From assembly GCF_004959935.1 (NCBI RefSeq), contig NZ_SMYN01000001.1:346280-410279 (forward strand): 64,000 bases of DNA, given 5' to 3'. Source of the stretch: Falsirhodobacter xinxiangensis (GTDB lineage: Bacteria > Pseudomonadota > Alphaproteobacteria > Rhodobacterales > Rhodobacteraceae). The notes under the pieces were generated by a model. That model was given only the letters and a program-made list of their open reading frames with translations. It ran no database searches and was not told the origin of the DNA. The translations under genes were made by a program, and so were the position numbers. Each line of letters starts with the position of its first letter. The first letter of the stretch is position 1. Shown one piece after another: positions 15,817 through 25,271 of this stretch.

Positions 15817-16623
15817 ATGGAACTGGGCGCGATCACCGCGATCCTGACCGAGGTGGCCTATCCGCTGCTGGTTGCCATCTCGGTCGGGATGGCGCGGGCG
15901 ATTGGGATGATCATGCTGACGCCCGCCTTCATGCGGCTGGGCCTGACGGGGATGATCCGCTCCGCCGCCGCCTTCGCCATCGCATTGCCGGTGGTGCCCG
16001 CCGTCTTCGCATCCACGGTCGAATTGCCGACGGCGTTCGAGCTTGCCGGGCTCGTCGCCAAGGAAACAGCCATCGGCGCGGTGATCGGCATTGCCTTCGG
16101 CATCCCGTTCTGGGCCGCCGAGGCCGCGGGAGAGTTGATCGACCTTCAGCGCGGATCGACCATGTCGCAGCTTGTCGATCCGCTGTCGTCCGGCGAAACC
16201 TCGGTCACGGCAACGCTGCTGAGCGTGACCATCGTGGCGCTGTTCTTCATGTCCGGCGGGTTCCTGTTCCTGCTCGGCGCGTTCTATGGCAGCTATGAAT
16301 TGTGGCCCGCGACCAGCTTCGCCCCGGTGATCGGCGATGCCGCCCCCGCCGCGATCCTGTCCGTGCTGGACCGCATCCTGCAGATCGCGCTGGTCCTGAC
16401 CGGCCCGATCGTCATCGCCATCCTGATCGCCGACGTGATGATGGCGTTCCTGTCCCGCATGGCGCCGCAGCTGCATGTGTTCGACCTTTCGCTGGCGATC
16501 AAGAACCTGCTCTATTCGCTGTTGATCGTGCTGTATCTGACCTTTCTGACCCCGCTGATGTTCGACCAGATCGCGGGGTTGCAAGGCGGGCTGGAGACGC
16601 TGCGCCAGCTCGCCCTGCCATGA
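15817..16623 (+). CDS. sctT: T3SS export gate protein SctT (FliR/YscT family)
   Basis: 268 residues, about six to seven membrane helices. Family features are PAFMRLGLTGMIRSAAAFAI near residues 36-55, AAEAAGELIDLQRGSTMSQL (residues about 100-120), then PLSSGETSVTATLLS. The ATG immediately follows the sctS stop. It ends the rightward block; rhcU would be next in rhizobia, but here sctU lies at 1564. The gene converges with the NopX-like gene with 3 nt between. Confidence 0.97.
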   Translation: MELGAITAILTEVAYPLLVAISVGMARAIGMIMLTPAFMRLGLTGMIRSAAAFAIALPVVPAVFASTVELPTAFELAGLVAKETAIGAVIGIAFGIPFWAAEAAGELIDLQRGSTMSQLVDPLSSGETSVTATLLSVTIVALFFMSGGFLFLLGAFYGSYELWPATSFAPVIGDAAPAAILSVLDRILQIALVLTGPIVIAILIADVMMAFLSRMAPQLHVFDLSLAIKNLLYSLLIVLYLTFLTPLMFDQIAGLQGGLETLRQLALP

Positions 16624-16626
16624 GGA

Positions 16627-17073
16627 TCAGTTCTGCGGGCGCTGTTTGGTCGCGTCCAGTTCGGTCTTGGCGACCGTGGTCTTTTCGGTGATTTCCGACG
16701 ATTTCGCGATGGCGCGGTCGAAGGCGTCTTCCATCTTGGCGATGGCATCGATCGCCGTGCCGTCCAGACCGCCCTTAGCCGCCCATTCGAAGTTCCACAC
16801 GCCCGAGAAGTCATCCTTGGTCGCGACGTCATGCGTCTCGATCGCGGTGAAGACGTCTTCGTGCTTCAGCATGTAGGACGCGGCGGCGGCGACATCGGCA
16901 GGTGCGTTCTGCGCCATCTGCTCCAGATCCTGTTTCGAAATCGCGCCCTTGCCGTTCGCCGCCATGTAATCGGCGATGACCTGGCTGGACTTGGCAATGC
17001 TCAGGTTCGATTCGAACGAGTTGCCCGCATTGTTTTGGAACGACGTGGTGACGCCGCCGGTGGTGATCGACAT
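16627..17073 (-). CDS. Small HrpF/NopX-like protein fused to the 52-aa protein's tail
   Basis: 148 residues, no signal peptide, GGGGG 7-11 nt before the ATG. Residues about 57-100 (AAASYMLKHEDVFTAIETHD, then FSGVWNFEWAAKGG) resemble the repeat unit of HrpF/NopX (NolX) translocators, where an A-x-MLxx...IETHDVA and FEWAA pattern recurs. The last 39 residues are near-identical (31 of 39) to the 52-residue protein at 8867, ending TELDATKQRPQN. In rhizobia nolX lies beside the T3SS operon. HrpF/NopX proteins are about 600-800 residues, so this is a single-repeat miniature. It is likely secreted. Confidence 0.85.
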   Translation of the reverse strand: MSITTGGVTTSFQNNAGNSFESNLSIAKSSQVIADYMAANGKGAISKQDLEQMAQNAPADVAAAASYMLKHEDVFTAIETHDVATKDDFSGVWNFEWAAKGGLDGTAIDAIAKMEDAFDRAIAKSSEITEKTTVAKTELDATKQRPQN

Positions 17074-17180
17074 GGGAATCCCCCTAACGCTTTATTAACC
17101 CAGCTTTAATGGGGATGTTTTGCGACATGCGGATGAAGACCGCGGCACGGCGGGCGCATTAATCCGCCACGGAACCCGCC

Positions 17181-18125
17181 TCATCCCTGCGGCGACATCG
17201 CCTTGCGCTGGCGGGTCCGCTCCAACCCCAACCGATGCTCGCGCCAGATGATCAGGCAGCCGGCAAAGACCACGACCGCAGCGCCCAGCAGCATCGTCCC
17301 GCTCGGCACCTCGGAAAAGACGAAATACCCGATCAGCAGCGCGAACAGCATCGAGGCATAGTCGAACGGCGCCACGACCGAGGCATCGGCCTCGCGATAG
17401 CTGGAGGTCAGCAGGATCTGCCCCACCCCGCCCAGAAGCCCGATGATCACCAGCACCGCCGTCTGCCACGGCGTCGGCCAGACCCAACCAAAGGGAATCG
17501 TGATCAGCGATGCGACTGTCGAGGTCAGCGAGAAGTAGAACACGATGGCCGACGTCCGCTCCACCAACGCCATCTTTCGCACGAACACCTGCGCCAGCCC
17601 GGTAAAGACCGCGCCCGTCAGCGCCAGCATCGCGCCCAACAGCGCCGCCTCCTCGATCGCGCCTTCGGTCAGCGACAGGCGTGGCCACAGCACGATCAGA
17701 ACACCGACGAAGCCCAGCGCAACGGCGCTGAGGCGGAAGGCACGCACCTCCTCGCCCAGAAACATCGCGGCGAACACCACGGTCAACAGCGGCCCGGCAT
17801 AGTTCAGCGCCGTCACCTCGGGCAGCGGCAGATAGGCCAACGCGGCGAACCCCAGGCCCATCGCCATCGTGCCCGCCACACCGCGCCAGACATGGCCGAT
17901 GGGGCTTTCGGCCTTCAGCCCGATCCGCAACTCGCGCCGCCACGCCAGCCAGACCAAAATCACCGGGATCGCGAAGAACGATCGGAAGAACACCGTCTGT
18001 CCCGGCGGCACCGTGTCCGACACCGCCTTGACCAGCGCGGACATGACGATGAACACGAGCACCGATCCGAGTTTCAGGGCGATTCCGACCATCGGGCGCG
18101 AGGCGGCGGGGGGCAGCGGAGGCAT
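17181..18125 (-). CDS. EamA/DMT family membrane exporter
   Basis: 314 residues from the ATG at 18125 (AAGGAAAG upstream). Ten hydrophobic helices occur in two five-helix EamA repeats. Family segments include [35 protein letters not shown] and [20 protein letters not shown], the last typical of S-adenosylmethionine- or drug/metabolite-type DMT proteins in alphaproteobacteria. The substrate cannot be told from sequence. It diverges from adenine deaminase with 71 nt between starts. It is the first gene outside the T3SS block. Confidence 0.9.
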   Translation of the reverse strand: MPPLPPAASRPMVGIALKLGSVLVFIVMSALVKAVSDTVPPGQTVFFRSFFAIPVILVWLAWRRELRIGLKAESPIGHVWRGVAGTMAMGLGFAALAYLPLPEVTALNYAGPLLTVVFAAMFLGEEVRAFRLSAVALGFVGVLIVLWPRLSLTEGAIEEAALLGAMLALTGAVFTGLAQVFVRKMALVERTSAIVFYFSLTSTVASLITIPFGWVWPTPWQTAVLVIIGLLGGVGQILLTSSYREADASVVAPFDYASMLFALLIGYFVFSEVPSGTMLLGAAVVVFAGCLIIWREHRLGLERTRQRKAMSPQG

Positions 18126-18196
18126 TGGCTTTCCTTGGCTTCTTGGGCAAACAGGACCACTCTCGCGCGGAAGGCGCAACAGGAAAGGATGAAGAC

Positions 18197-19888
18197 ATGA
18201 CCCTCGGCAGCAGGATCGACCAAGGACGCGGCATCATCCGCGCGGATATCGTGCTGAAGGGCGGGCGGGTCTTCGATCTGGTCACGGGGGATCTGGTGCA
18301 AACCGACGTCGCCATCTGCGGCGATACCATCGTCGGCGTCTTCGACAGCTATGACGGGGTGCAGGAGATCGACTGCACCGGCAAGATCCTCGTCCCCGGC
18401 TTCATCGACACGCATCTGCACATCGAAAGCTCGCTGGTCACGCCATACGAATTCGACCGCTGCGTCGCGCCGCGCGGTGTGACCACCGCCATCTGCGACC
18501 CGCACGAGATTGCGAACGTCTGCGGCCTGACCGGGATCCGCTATTTCCTCGATGCCTCGCAGCACACGGTCATGGATATCCGCGTGAACCTGTCTTCCTG
18601 CGTGCCGTCCACGCATATGGAAACGGCGGGGGCGGAATTGCTGGCCGCCGACCTGATCCCGCTGATGGACCATCCCCGCGTGATCGGACTGGCCGAGTTC
18701 ATGAATTTCCCCGGCGTGCTGAACAAGGTGCCCGACTGCATGGCCAAGCTTGAGGCGTTTCAGGGCCGCCACATCGACGGCCACGCCCCCCTGCTGCGCG
18801 GGCGCGATCTGAATGGCTATATCGCCGCCGGCATCCGCACCGAACACGAAGCGACGACGGCAGAGGAGGCGCTGGAGAAGCTGCGCAAGGGGATGCGCGT
18901 GCTGATCCGCGAAGGGTCGGTGTCCAAGGACATGCACGCGCTGGCCCCGCTGCTGACCGAACGGCACTCGCCCTATCTGTGCCTGTGCACCGATGACCGG
19001 AACCCGCTGGACATCGACGAGCACGGGCATCTGGATTACATGATCCGCACGCTGATCGCCCTTGGCCGCGACCCGCTGGCCGTCTATCGCGCCGCCAGCC
19101 TTTCCGCGGCCGAGGCGTTCGGCCTGAAGGATCGCGGGCTGATCGCACCGGGCAAGCGCGCCGACATCGCGGTGATCGACACGCTGGAAGGGTGCAACGC
19201 CTCGCTGGTGCTGTCGGGCGGCGTTATCGCGGGGCCGGAGGCCTTCGCTGCCCGCACGGTCGTCCCGCCCGTCGCGCGCAACTCGGTCAAGGCGCCGAAG
19301 GTCGAACCGCACCATTTCCGCGCCGGCGGCAACCGCGTGGACACACCCGTCATCGGCATCCTGCCCGGCAAGATCATCACCCAGCACCTGACCTTCGACA
19401 TCGCCCCCACCGATGGCGACAAGCGCCCCGACCTTGGCCGCGACCTGATCCGCATCGCCGTGATCGAACGCCACGGCAAGAACGGCAACCGCGCCACCGG
19501 CTTCGTCCATGGCTTCGGGCTGAAACGCGGGGCCATCGCCTCGACCGTGTGCCACGACCATCACAACATCGCGGTCGTCGGCGCGGATTACGACGACATG
19601 GCGCTGGCGGCGAACCGGCTGTCGGAAATCGAGGGCGGTTTCGTCGTGGTCGAAGGCGGGCGCGTCCTTGCCGAACTCCCCCTTCCCGTCGCGGGGCTGA
19701 TGAGCCTCGATCCCTTCGAGACCGTCCGCGATACGCTGATCGAGTTGCGCGCCGCCGCGAAATCACTGGGCGTCACGCTGGAGGAGCCGTTCCTGCAGCT
19801 CGCCTTCCTTGCCCTGCCGGTGATCCCGCATCTGAAGATCACCGATCACGGCATGGTCGACGTGGACCGGTTCGAGGTGCTGCCCTAG
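18197..19888 (+). CDS. ade: Adenine deaminase
   Basis: 563 residues from the ATG at 18197, preceded by AGGAAAGGA. It converts adenine to hypoxanthine plus ammonia in purine salvage. It belongs to the amidohydrolase-fold Ade family (YicP type). Metal-binding and family segments include [34 protein letters not shown] and [20 protein letters not shown], with the C-terminal Ade domain from about residue 390 ([14 protein letters not shown]). An upstream in-frame ATG lies within the divergent gene's start region and is unlikely. The last 4 nt overlap the convergent yqgE gene. Confidence 0.95.
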   Translation: MTLGSRIDQGRGIIRADIVLKGGRVFDLVTGDLVQTDVAICGDTIVGVFDSYDGVQEIDCTGKILVPGFIDTHLHIESSLVTPYEFDRCVAPRGVTTAICDPHEIANVCGLTGIRYFLDASQHTVMDIRVNLSSCVPSTHMETAGAELLAADLIPLMDHPRVIGLAEFMNFPGVLNKVPDCMAKLEAFQGRHIDGHAPLLRGRDLNGYIAAGIRTEHEATTAEEALEKLRKGMRVLIREGSVSKDMHALAPLLTERHSPYLCLCTDDRNPLDIDEHGHLDYMIRTLIALGRDPLAVYRAASLSAAEAFGLKDRGLIAPGKRADIAVIDTLEGCNASLVLSGGVIAGPEAFAARTVVPPVARNSVKAPKVEPHHFRAGGNRVDTPVIGILPGKIITQHLTFDIAPTDGDKRPDLGRDLIRIAVIERHGKNGNRATGFVHGFGLKRGAIASTVCHDHHNIAVVGADYDDMALAANRLSEIEGGFVVVEGGRVLAELPLPVAGLMSLDPFETVRDTLIELRAAAKSLGVTLEEPFLQLAFLALPVIPHLKITDHGMVDVDRFEVLP

Positions 19889-20454
19889 GCCCGCCCGGCC
19901 GTCGCGGACAGCGACATCGGGTCGATCCCCATATGCCGCAGATGGCGCGTCCATTTCGCGCCATCTTCCTCGGCAAAGATCAGATCCGCCGATGCGCGGT
20001 CCAGCGTCAGCCAGTCGTTCCGCGCGATCTCCTCCTCCAGCTGTCCCGGCCCCCAGCCGGAATAGCCCAAGGCCAGAATCGCGCGCGACGGCCCCTTCCC
20101 CTCGGCCAGCGCCTTCAGGATGTCGGTGGTCGCGGTCATGCCGAAGCCGCCCTCGATCTCCATCGTCGCGCCTTCGGATTCGTAATCGGGCGAATGCAGC
20201 ACGAAACCGCGCCCCCGTTCCACCGGACCGCCCAGCAGCACGCGGATGTCGCGGCCCTCGGGCGTCTCGGGGATTTCCAGCTGTTCCAGAAGCCCGTGGA
20301 AATCCAGATCGCGCGCGGGCTTGTTCACGACCAGACCCATCGCCCCCTCGGGGGAATGCGCGCAGATCAGGATGACGGAATGCGCAAACCGCTCGTCCCC
20401 CATGCCGGGCATGGCGATCAGGACGGCTCCGCTCAGGTTCAACTGGTGCTCCAT
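19885..20454 (-). CDS. yqgE: UPF0301 protein YqgE/AlgH
   Basis: 189 residues from the ATG at 20454. The family pattern is complete: [20 protein letters not shown] near the start, [28 protein letters not shown], and [16 protein letters not shown]. AlgH/YqgE proteins are widely conserved, cytoplasmic, and of unsettled function. A longer frame extends to 20511 but has no better start. It converges with ade and diverges from the DsbD-domain gene. Confidence 0.93.
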   Translation of the reverse strand: MEHQLNLSGAVLIAMPGMGDERFAHSVILICAHSPEGAMGLVVNKPARDLDFHGLLEQLEIPETPEGRDIRVLLGGPVERGRGFVLHSPDYESEGATMEIEGGFGMTATTDILKALAEGKGPSRAILALGYSGWGPGQLEEEIARNDWLTLDRASADLIFAEEDGAKWTRHLRHMGIDPMSLSATAGRA

Positions 20455-20568
20455 GACAAAGATATGTAGCGCCCCGCGCCCGCGCTCAAGGGCGTGCGTG
20501 CAACAGGTCACGCCCCGTCGCCGGAAAGTGACTTTTCATTCCGGTCCACCTGCTTATCCTCTGCCGTC

Positions 20569-21366
20569 ATGTTCAGGCTCGCCCTCCTCGCATCGTTGAT
20601 ATGCGCCCCCTTCGCCGCACGTGCGGAAATGCCCGCCGACATCGTCACGGCGGCGGTGCTGCCGGGTTGGCAAATGCCCGGCGGAACGCGGATGGCGGCG
20701 GTCCACCTGCGCCTCGCGCCCGACTGGAAGACCTATTGGCGCAGCCCGGGCGAGGCTGGGATTCCCCCCGAATTCGACTGGTCGGGGTCCGAGAATCTGA
20801 AATCCGTCCGCTTCCACTGGCCGCGCCCGACGGTGTTCCACACCAACGGAATGCAGACCATCGGCTACAAGCGCGATCTGGTGCTGCCTGTCGAACTCAC
20901 GCCCATCGACCCGTCGCGCCCGGTCATTCTGCGCGCCTCGGTCGATCTGGGTGTCTGCCGCGACATCTGCGTCCCCGCCGCCGTGTCGCTGGGTGCCGAT
21001 CTTACCGGCAAGGGCACGGATGACGCGCTGATCGACGCCGCGCTGCGCGCCCGCCCCGCCACGGCATCCGAGGCGGGCGTCGGTGCCGTCACCTGCCGCA
21101 TCGATCCCATCGCCGACGGGCTGCGCGTGACCGCCACACTGGACCTGCCCCCCCAAGGCGGCGACGAGGTCGTGGTGCTGGAGCCCGCCGACCCCGCGAT
21201 CTGGACGTCCGAAGGCGAAACCCGGCGCGAAGGCCGCCACCTCGTCTCCACCGTCGAAATGGTCGCGCCCAGCGGCCAGCCCTTCTCGATCAACCGATCC
21301 GCCATGACGGTCACGGTGCTGGGCGATGGCCGCGCGGTGGAAATCAACGGCTGTCCCGGCAATTAG
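20569..21366 (+). CDS. Exported DsbD N-terminal domain protein
   Basis: 265 residues from the ATG at 20569, which gives a signal peptide ending near AARA (about residue 19). The body matches the DsbD alpha (N-terminal, immunoglobulin-like) domain: WKTYWRSPGEAGIPPEFDW, TIGYKRDLVLPVEL and DLGVCRDICVPAAVSL, the last with two cysteines six positions apart. The transmembrane and thioredoxin parts of DsbD are absent, so it is a standalone periplasmic domain that could accept electrons from a CcdA/ScsB-type partner. Such proteins are common in Rhodobacterales. Function is inferred. Confidence 0.85.
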   Translation: MFRLALLASLICAPFAARAEMPADIVTAAVLPGWQMPGGTRMAAVHLRLAPDWKTYWRSPGEAGIPPEFDWSGSENLKSVRFHWPRPTVFHTNGMQTIGYKRDLVLPVELTPIDPSRPVILRASVDLGVCRDICVPAAVSLGADLTGKGTDDALIDAALRARPATASEAGVGAVTCRIDPIADGLRVTATLDLPPQGGDEVVVLEPADPAIWTSEGETRREGRHLVSTVEMVAPSGQPFSINRSAMTVTVLGDGRAVEINGCPGN

Positions 21367-21429
21367 GGCGCGATGGCCGCCCCTGCGGCCCGCCCGAGCG
21401 GGGGCTCGATGCCCCCCGAGGGCGCCCCC

Positions 21430-21960
21430 TCACTTGCGCCGCCGATGCTCCTCGAGCCGCGGCATGATCTCGACGAAGTTGCAGGGCTTGTGCCGGTAAT
21501 CCAGCTGGAACTTCAGGATCTCGTCCCAAGCATCCTTGCACGCCCCCGGGCTGCCCGGCAGCGCGAACAGATACGTTCCCTGCGCCACGCCCCCCGTCGC
21601 CCGGCTTTGCACCGCAGACGTGCCGATCTTGCCCATCGACACCACGGCGAAGATCGTGGCAAATGCCTCGATCTCCTTCTCATACACATCCCGATGCGCC
21701 TCGACCGTCACGTCGCGCCCCGTCAGCCCCGTCCCCCCGGTCGAGATCACGACATCCACCGCATCATCCGCACACCACTCACGCAGCCGTGCCGCAATCG
21801 CCTCCCGGTCGTCCGGCACGATCGCCCGCCCCGCCAGCAGATGCCCCGCCCCCGTCAGCCGATCGACCAGCACATCGCCGGAACGGTCATCCGCAGGCGT
21901 CCGCGTATCCGATACGGTCAGCACCGCGATGCGGATCGGAATGAACTCTCTGTCGCTCAC
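21430..21960 (-). CDS. moaB: Molybdenum cofactor biosynthesis protein MoaB
   Basis: 176 residues, GTG start overlapping the upstream stop (GTGA). It is a MoaB/Mog domain with IRIAVLTVSDTRTPADDRSG at the start, ISTGGTGLTGRDVTVEA, and FALPGSPGACKDAWDEIL. MoaB-type proteins adenylylate molybdopterin or act as a structural homologue of MogA. It is paired with the UDG-family gene in an apparent two-gene operon. A GC-rich hairpin region without a clear T-run fills the 63 nt to the convergent gene. Confidence 0.93.
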   Translation of the reverse strand: MSDREFIPIRIAVLTVSDTRTPADDRSGDVLVDRLTGAGHLLAGRAIVPDDREAIAARLREWCADDAVDVVISTGGTGLTGRDVTVEAHRDVYEKEIEAFATIFAVVSMGKIGTSAVQSRATGGVAQGTYLFALPGSPGACKDAWDEILKFQLDYRHKPCNFVEIMPRLEEHRRRK

Positions 21961-22724
21961 AGCCTCGCCCTCACTTCCAGCAGATCCGCCCATGCCTCGC
22001 GCTTGGCGGCCGGGTTGCGCAGCAGATAGGCCGGATGGCACATCGGCATCACCGGCAGCCCGAGCCCCTCGCCCCATTTCCCGCGCAGCCGCGTGATCCC
22101 GCGCTGGCCCAGCACCGCATCCGCCGAACAATTGCCGACGACCACCAGCACTTCCGGCTGCGCCAGTTCCACATGCCGCGCAAGAAACGGCTTCATCATC
22201 GCAATCTCGCGCGCATCGGGGTCGCGATTCTGCGGCGGACGCCACGGCATGACATTGGTGACGTAGATCGCCTGCTCCAGACCCGGCGCCTCCCGCGACA
22301 GGCCGATGGCCGCGAACATCCGGTCCAGAAGCTGCCCCGCGCGCCCGACGAAGGGCCGTCCCGCCGCATCCTCGTCCCGCCCCGGCGCCTCGCCGATGAT
22401 CATGACCCGCGCACCGGCCCGCCCGTCGCTGAACACGGTGTTCTTCGCGCCCTGCTTCAACTCGCAAAGCGAAAATCCGGCCATCGCTTCGCGCAGCCCG
22501 TCCAGATCCTGCGCCGCTGCGGCCAGCGCCCGCGCCTCGGCCACCGGATCGACCTCGGCCGCCACCGCGGGGGCCGCGACGACAGGGGCCGCCTTGGGCA
22601 CGACCACCTCAAGCTCGTATCGGTTCACCGGGCCGTCGCAGATCGCCTCGGTCGCGCCAAGGTCGAACTGCCACGCAAAGGCGGCGGCGGCAGTTTCCCA
22701 ATCCATTTCTTCGGCGCGAGTCAT
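21957..22724 (-). CDS. Uracil-DNA glycosylase family 4/5-like protein, iron-sulfur ligands mostly lost
   Basis: 255 residues from the ATG at 22724 (MTRAEEMDW); longer frames to 22826 are unlikely. Glycosylase motifs are present: IGEAPGRDEDAAGRPFVGRA (motif A), TNVMPWRPPQNRDP, and MCHPAYLLRNPAAKREAW (motif B). Thermophilic family 4 enzymes bind a 4Fe-4S cluster through four cysteines. Here only one (FSLCELK) is visible. The CRPP cysteine is Trp, and the later one in the helix is Met. The N-terminal about 90 residues are Ala-rich and probably flexible. It should remove uracil from DNA. Confidence 0.88.
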   Translation of the reverse strand: MTRAEEMDWETAAAAFAWQFDLGATEAICDGPVNRYELEVVVPKAAPVVAAPAVAAEVDPVAEARALAAAAQDLDGLREAMAGFSLCELKQGAKNTVFSDGRAGARVMIIGEAPGRDEDAAGRPFVGRAGQLLDRMFAAIGLSREAPGLEQAIYVTNVMPWRPPQNRDPDAREIAMMKPFLARHVELAQPEVLVVVGNCSADAVLGQRGITRLRGKWGEGLGLPVMPMCHPAYLLRNPAAKREAWADLLEVRARL

Positions 22725-22824
22725 GGCCCTGAAACTATGCCCCCGCCCGCGCAGGGACAAGCCGACTTGTCCCATGCCTCCGACCTTTCTATAAGCCGCC
22801 AAAGCCCCGAGGAAAGGAGCCGCC

Positions 22825-23787
22825 ATGAGTTTCCGCGCACGCCACCTTCTTGGGATCGAGCATCTGGCCCCGGACGAGATCCGCGCCGTGCTCGACCTTG
22901 CCGACCGCTATGTCGAGCTGAACCGCCGCACCGAAAAACGGTCGGACGTGCTGGCAGGCATGACCCAGATCAACATGTTCTTCGAAAACTCCACCCGCAC
23001 GCAGGCCAGTTTCGAACTGGCGGGCAAACGGCTTGGTGCGGATGTGATGAACATGTCCGTCGCCCAGTCCAGCGTGAAGAAGGGCGAGACGCTGATCGAC
23101 ACCGCCCTGACGCTGAACGCGATGCACCCTGACCTTCTGGTCGTGCGGCACGGCGCATCGGGCGCGGTGAACCTGCTGGCGGAAAAGGTGAACTGCGCGG
23201 TGCTGAACGCGGGCGACGGGCGGCACGAACATCCGACGCAGGCGCTTCTGGACGCGCTGACCATCCGCCGCGCCAAGGGCCGCATCCACCGCCTGACCGT
23301 CGCGATCTGCGGTGACGTGCAGCACAGCCGCGTCGCGCGGTCGAACCTGATCCTGCTGGGCAAGATGGAGAACCGCGTCCGCCTGATCGCCCCCCCCACG
23401 CTTATGCCGTCAGGAGTGCAGGAGTTCGGCTGCGAGGTCTATGACGACATGAAAAAGGGCCTCGAAGGGGCCGATGTCGTGATGATGCTGCGGCTTCAGA
23501 AGGAACGCATGGACGGCGGCTTCATCCCGTCCGAACGCGAATATTTCCACCGTTACGGTCTGGATGCCGAAAAGCTGGCCTTCGCAAAGCCCGACGCCAT
23601 CGTGATGCACCCCGGCCCAATGAACCGCGGGGTGGAAATCGACGGCACCATCGCCGACGACATCAACCGCAGCGTCATCCAGGAACAGGTGGAGATGGGC
23701 GTCGCCGTCCGCATGGCCTGCATGGACCTTCTGGCCCGCAACCTTCGCGCCCGGCGCGGAGCCGCCGCAGCCGAGGTGATGGCGTGA
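22825..23787 (+). CDS. pyrB: Aspartate carbamoyltransferase catalytic subunit
   Basis: 320 residues, preceded by AGGAAAGGAG. It condenses carbamoyl phosphate and aspartate in pyrimidine synthesis. The carbamoyl phosphate motif [12 protein letters not shown], the [17 protein letters not shown] segment, and [11 protein letters not shown] are all intact. No pyrI gene is nearby. It starts a run pyrB-rmuC-pyrC-like-plsY with 4-14 nt overlaps. The dihydroorotase-like partner downstream appears inactive, which suggests a PyrB-PyrX type complex. Confidence 0.97.
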   Translation: MSFRARHLLGIEHLAPDEIRAVLDLADRYVELNRRTEKRSDVLAGMTQINMFFENSTRTQASFELAGKRLGADVMNMSVAQSSVKKGETLIDTALTLNAMHPDLLVVRHGASGAVNLLAEKVNCAVLNAGDGRHEHPTQALLDALTIRRAKGRIHRLTVAICGDVQHSRVARSNLILLGKMENRVRLIAPPTLMPSGVQEFGCEVYDDMKKGLEGADVVMMLRLQKERMDGGFIPSEREYFHRYGLDAEKLAFAKPDAIVMHPGPMNRGVEIDGTIADDINRSVIQEQVEMGVAVRMACMDLLARNLRARRGAAAAEVMA

Positions 23788-25271
23788 CCGAGGCCGAAAT
23801 CCTCGCCTTGTTCGAGGCGAACCGCACCGGCATCTTCGCCATCGGCGCGGCGCTTCTGGGCCTGCTTCTGGGTTGGCTGCTGCGCCGCCCGGACCGCACA
23901 CAAGAAACCGCGCTGGCGCAGGATCTTGCGCGCAGCGAAGCGGAAATCGCCACCCTGTCCCGCAAGGCCGAAGATCTGACGCTGACCCTGTCCGAGGAAC
24001 GCCGCCACGTCGGCAACCTGCGGGACGAGCTTCGCGCCGAATCCAACGCCTGTGCCGCGCTTGAATCCGGCCTGCGCGCCGAAACCCGCCGGGCCACCGA
24101 TCTGGCCGAACGCCACCGCGCGACGCTGGAAACCTTTGAGGACACTCGCGCCCAGCTTTCCGAAGCGCGCGTGGACCTGTCGCACATGACCGCCGTTCTG
24201 GACAAGGAACGCGCCGCCGCGTCCGAGAAGATCGAGCTTCTGTCCGCCGTCCGCGCCGATATGGAAAACCGCTTCAAACAGCTTGCCGCCGAATCGCTGC
24301 GCCTGAACGGCGAGGAGAGCAAACAGCGCCTCGACGCCGCGCTGGCCCCGCTGAAGCAGCATGTGGACCATTTCCAGCAGGAACTCCGCAACGTCCATGA
24401 CGGCGCGCTGAAGGACCGTCAGGCGTTGAAGACCGAGATCGAAACCCTGACCCGCCGGTCTGAGGAAGTCAGCCGCGAGGCCGTCGCCCTGACCCGCGCG
24501 CTGAAAGGCGACAAGCAGCGGCAGGGCGCGTGGGGCGAGATGATCCTCGAAAACCTGCTGGAGCGGTCCGGCCTACGCAAGGGCGAGGAATATCTGGTGC
24601 AGGAGCATCGCGTGTCCGACGAAGGCGGGCGTTACCGTCCCGACGTGGTCGTGCGGATGCCGGACGGCAAGCGGCTGGTGATCGACAGCAAGGTATCGCT
24701 GGTCGATTACGAAACCTGCGTGAACGCGGAAACCGAACTGGAGGCCACCGCCGCCCGCGCCCGCCACATCGCCGCCCTGCGCCGCCACGTCCAGACCCTG
24801 TCCGACAAGGCCTACCATTCGCTGGAGGATGGCTCGGTCGATTACGTCGTCATGTTCATCCCGATCGAGGGCGCCTTGTCCGAGGCGCTGCGCGACATGG
24901 GCGATCTGACCACGATGGCATTCGAAAAATCGGTGACGATCGCCACGCCGACCACGCTGATGATGGCGCTGCGGACGATTTCCAACGTCTGGACGATCGA
25001 GCGGCGCAACCAGAACGCCGAAGACATCGCCCACCGCGCCGGCCGTCTTTACGAAAAAGTCGCAGGTTTCGTGGATGACATGGAACGGGTGGGTAAGGCG
25101 CTTGGCACCGCGGGCAGCGCCTATGACGACGCGATGGGCAAGCTTTCGACCGGGCGCGGCAACGTGCTGTCGCAGGTGGAAACGCTGAAGACGCTGGGTG
25201 CCAAGACGACCAAGGCCATCCGCACCGATTTCGACCATGACGACCCCAAAGGTATAGAGGCGGCAGAATGA
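23784..25271 (+). CDS. rmuC: DNA recombination protein RmuC
   Basis: 495 residues, GTG start overlapping the pyrB stop (GTGA). An N-terminal membrane helix (about residues 11-33, [19 protein letters not shown]) is followed by a long coiled coil to about residue 240 and then the RmuC nuclease-like domain. That domain includes [39 protein letters not shown] and [14 protein letters not shown]. RmuC limits inversions at short repeats in E. coli. Its placement between two pyr genes is unusual functionally but appears stable in the reading frame. Confidence 0.95.
   Translation: MTEAEILALFEANRTGIFAIGAALLGLLLGWLLRRPDRTQETALAQDLARSEAEIATLSRKAEDLTLTLSEERRHVGNLRDELRAESNACAALESGLRAETRRATDLAERHRATLETFEDTRAQLSEARVDLSHMTAVLDKERAAASEKIELLSAVRADMENRFKQLAAESLRLNGEESKQRLDAALAPLKQHVDHFQQELRNVHDGALKDRQALKTEIETLTRRSEEVSREAVALTRALKGDKQRQGAWGEMILENLLERSGLRKGEEYLVQEHRVSDEGGRYRPDVVVRMPDGKRLVIDSKVSLVDYETCVNAETELEATAARARHIAALRRHVQTLSDKAYHSLEDGSVDYVVMFIPIEGALSEALRDMGDLTTMAFEKSVTIATPTTLMMALRTISNVWTIERRNQNAEDIAHRAGRLYEKVAGFVDDMERVGKALGTAGSAYDDAMGKLSTGRGNVLSQVETLKTLGAKTTKAIRTDFDHDDPKGIEAAE

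Noticed and set aside
1564-16623. A flagellar cluster
   Set aside because: The export proteins are shared with flagella, but there are no rod, hook, filament or motor genes, and there are a secretin, an FHA-type SctD and a lipoprotein SctJ.
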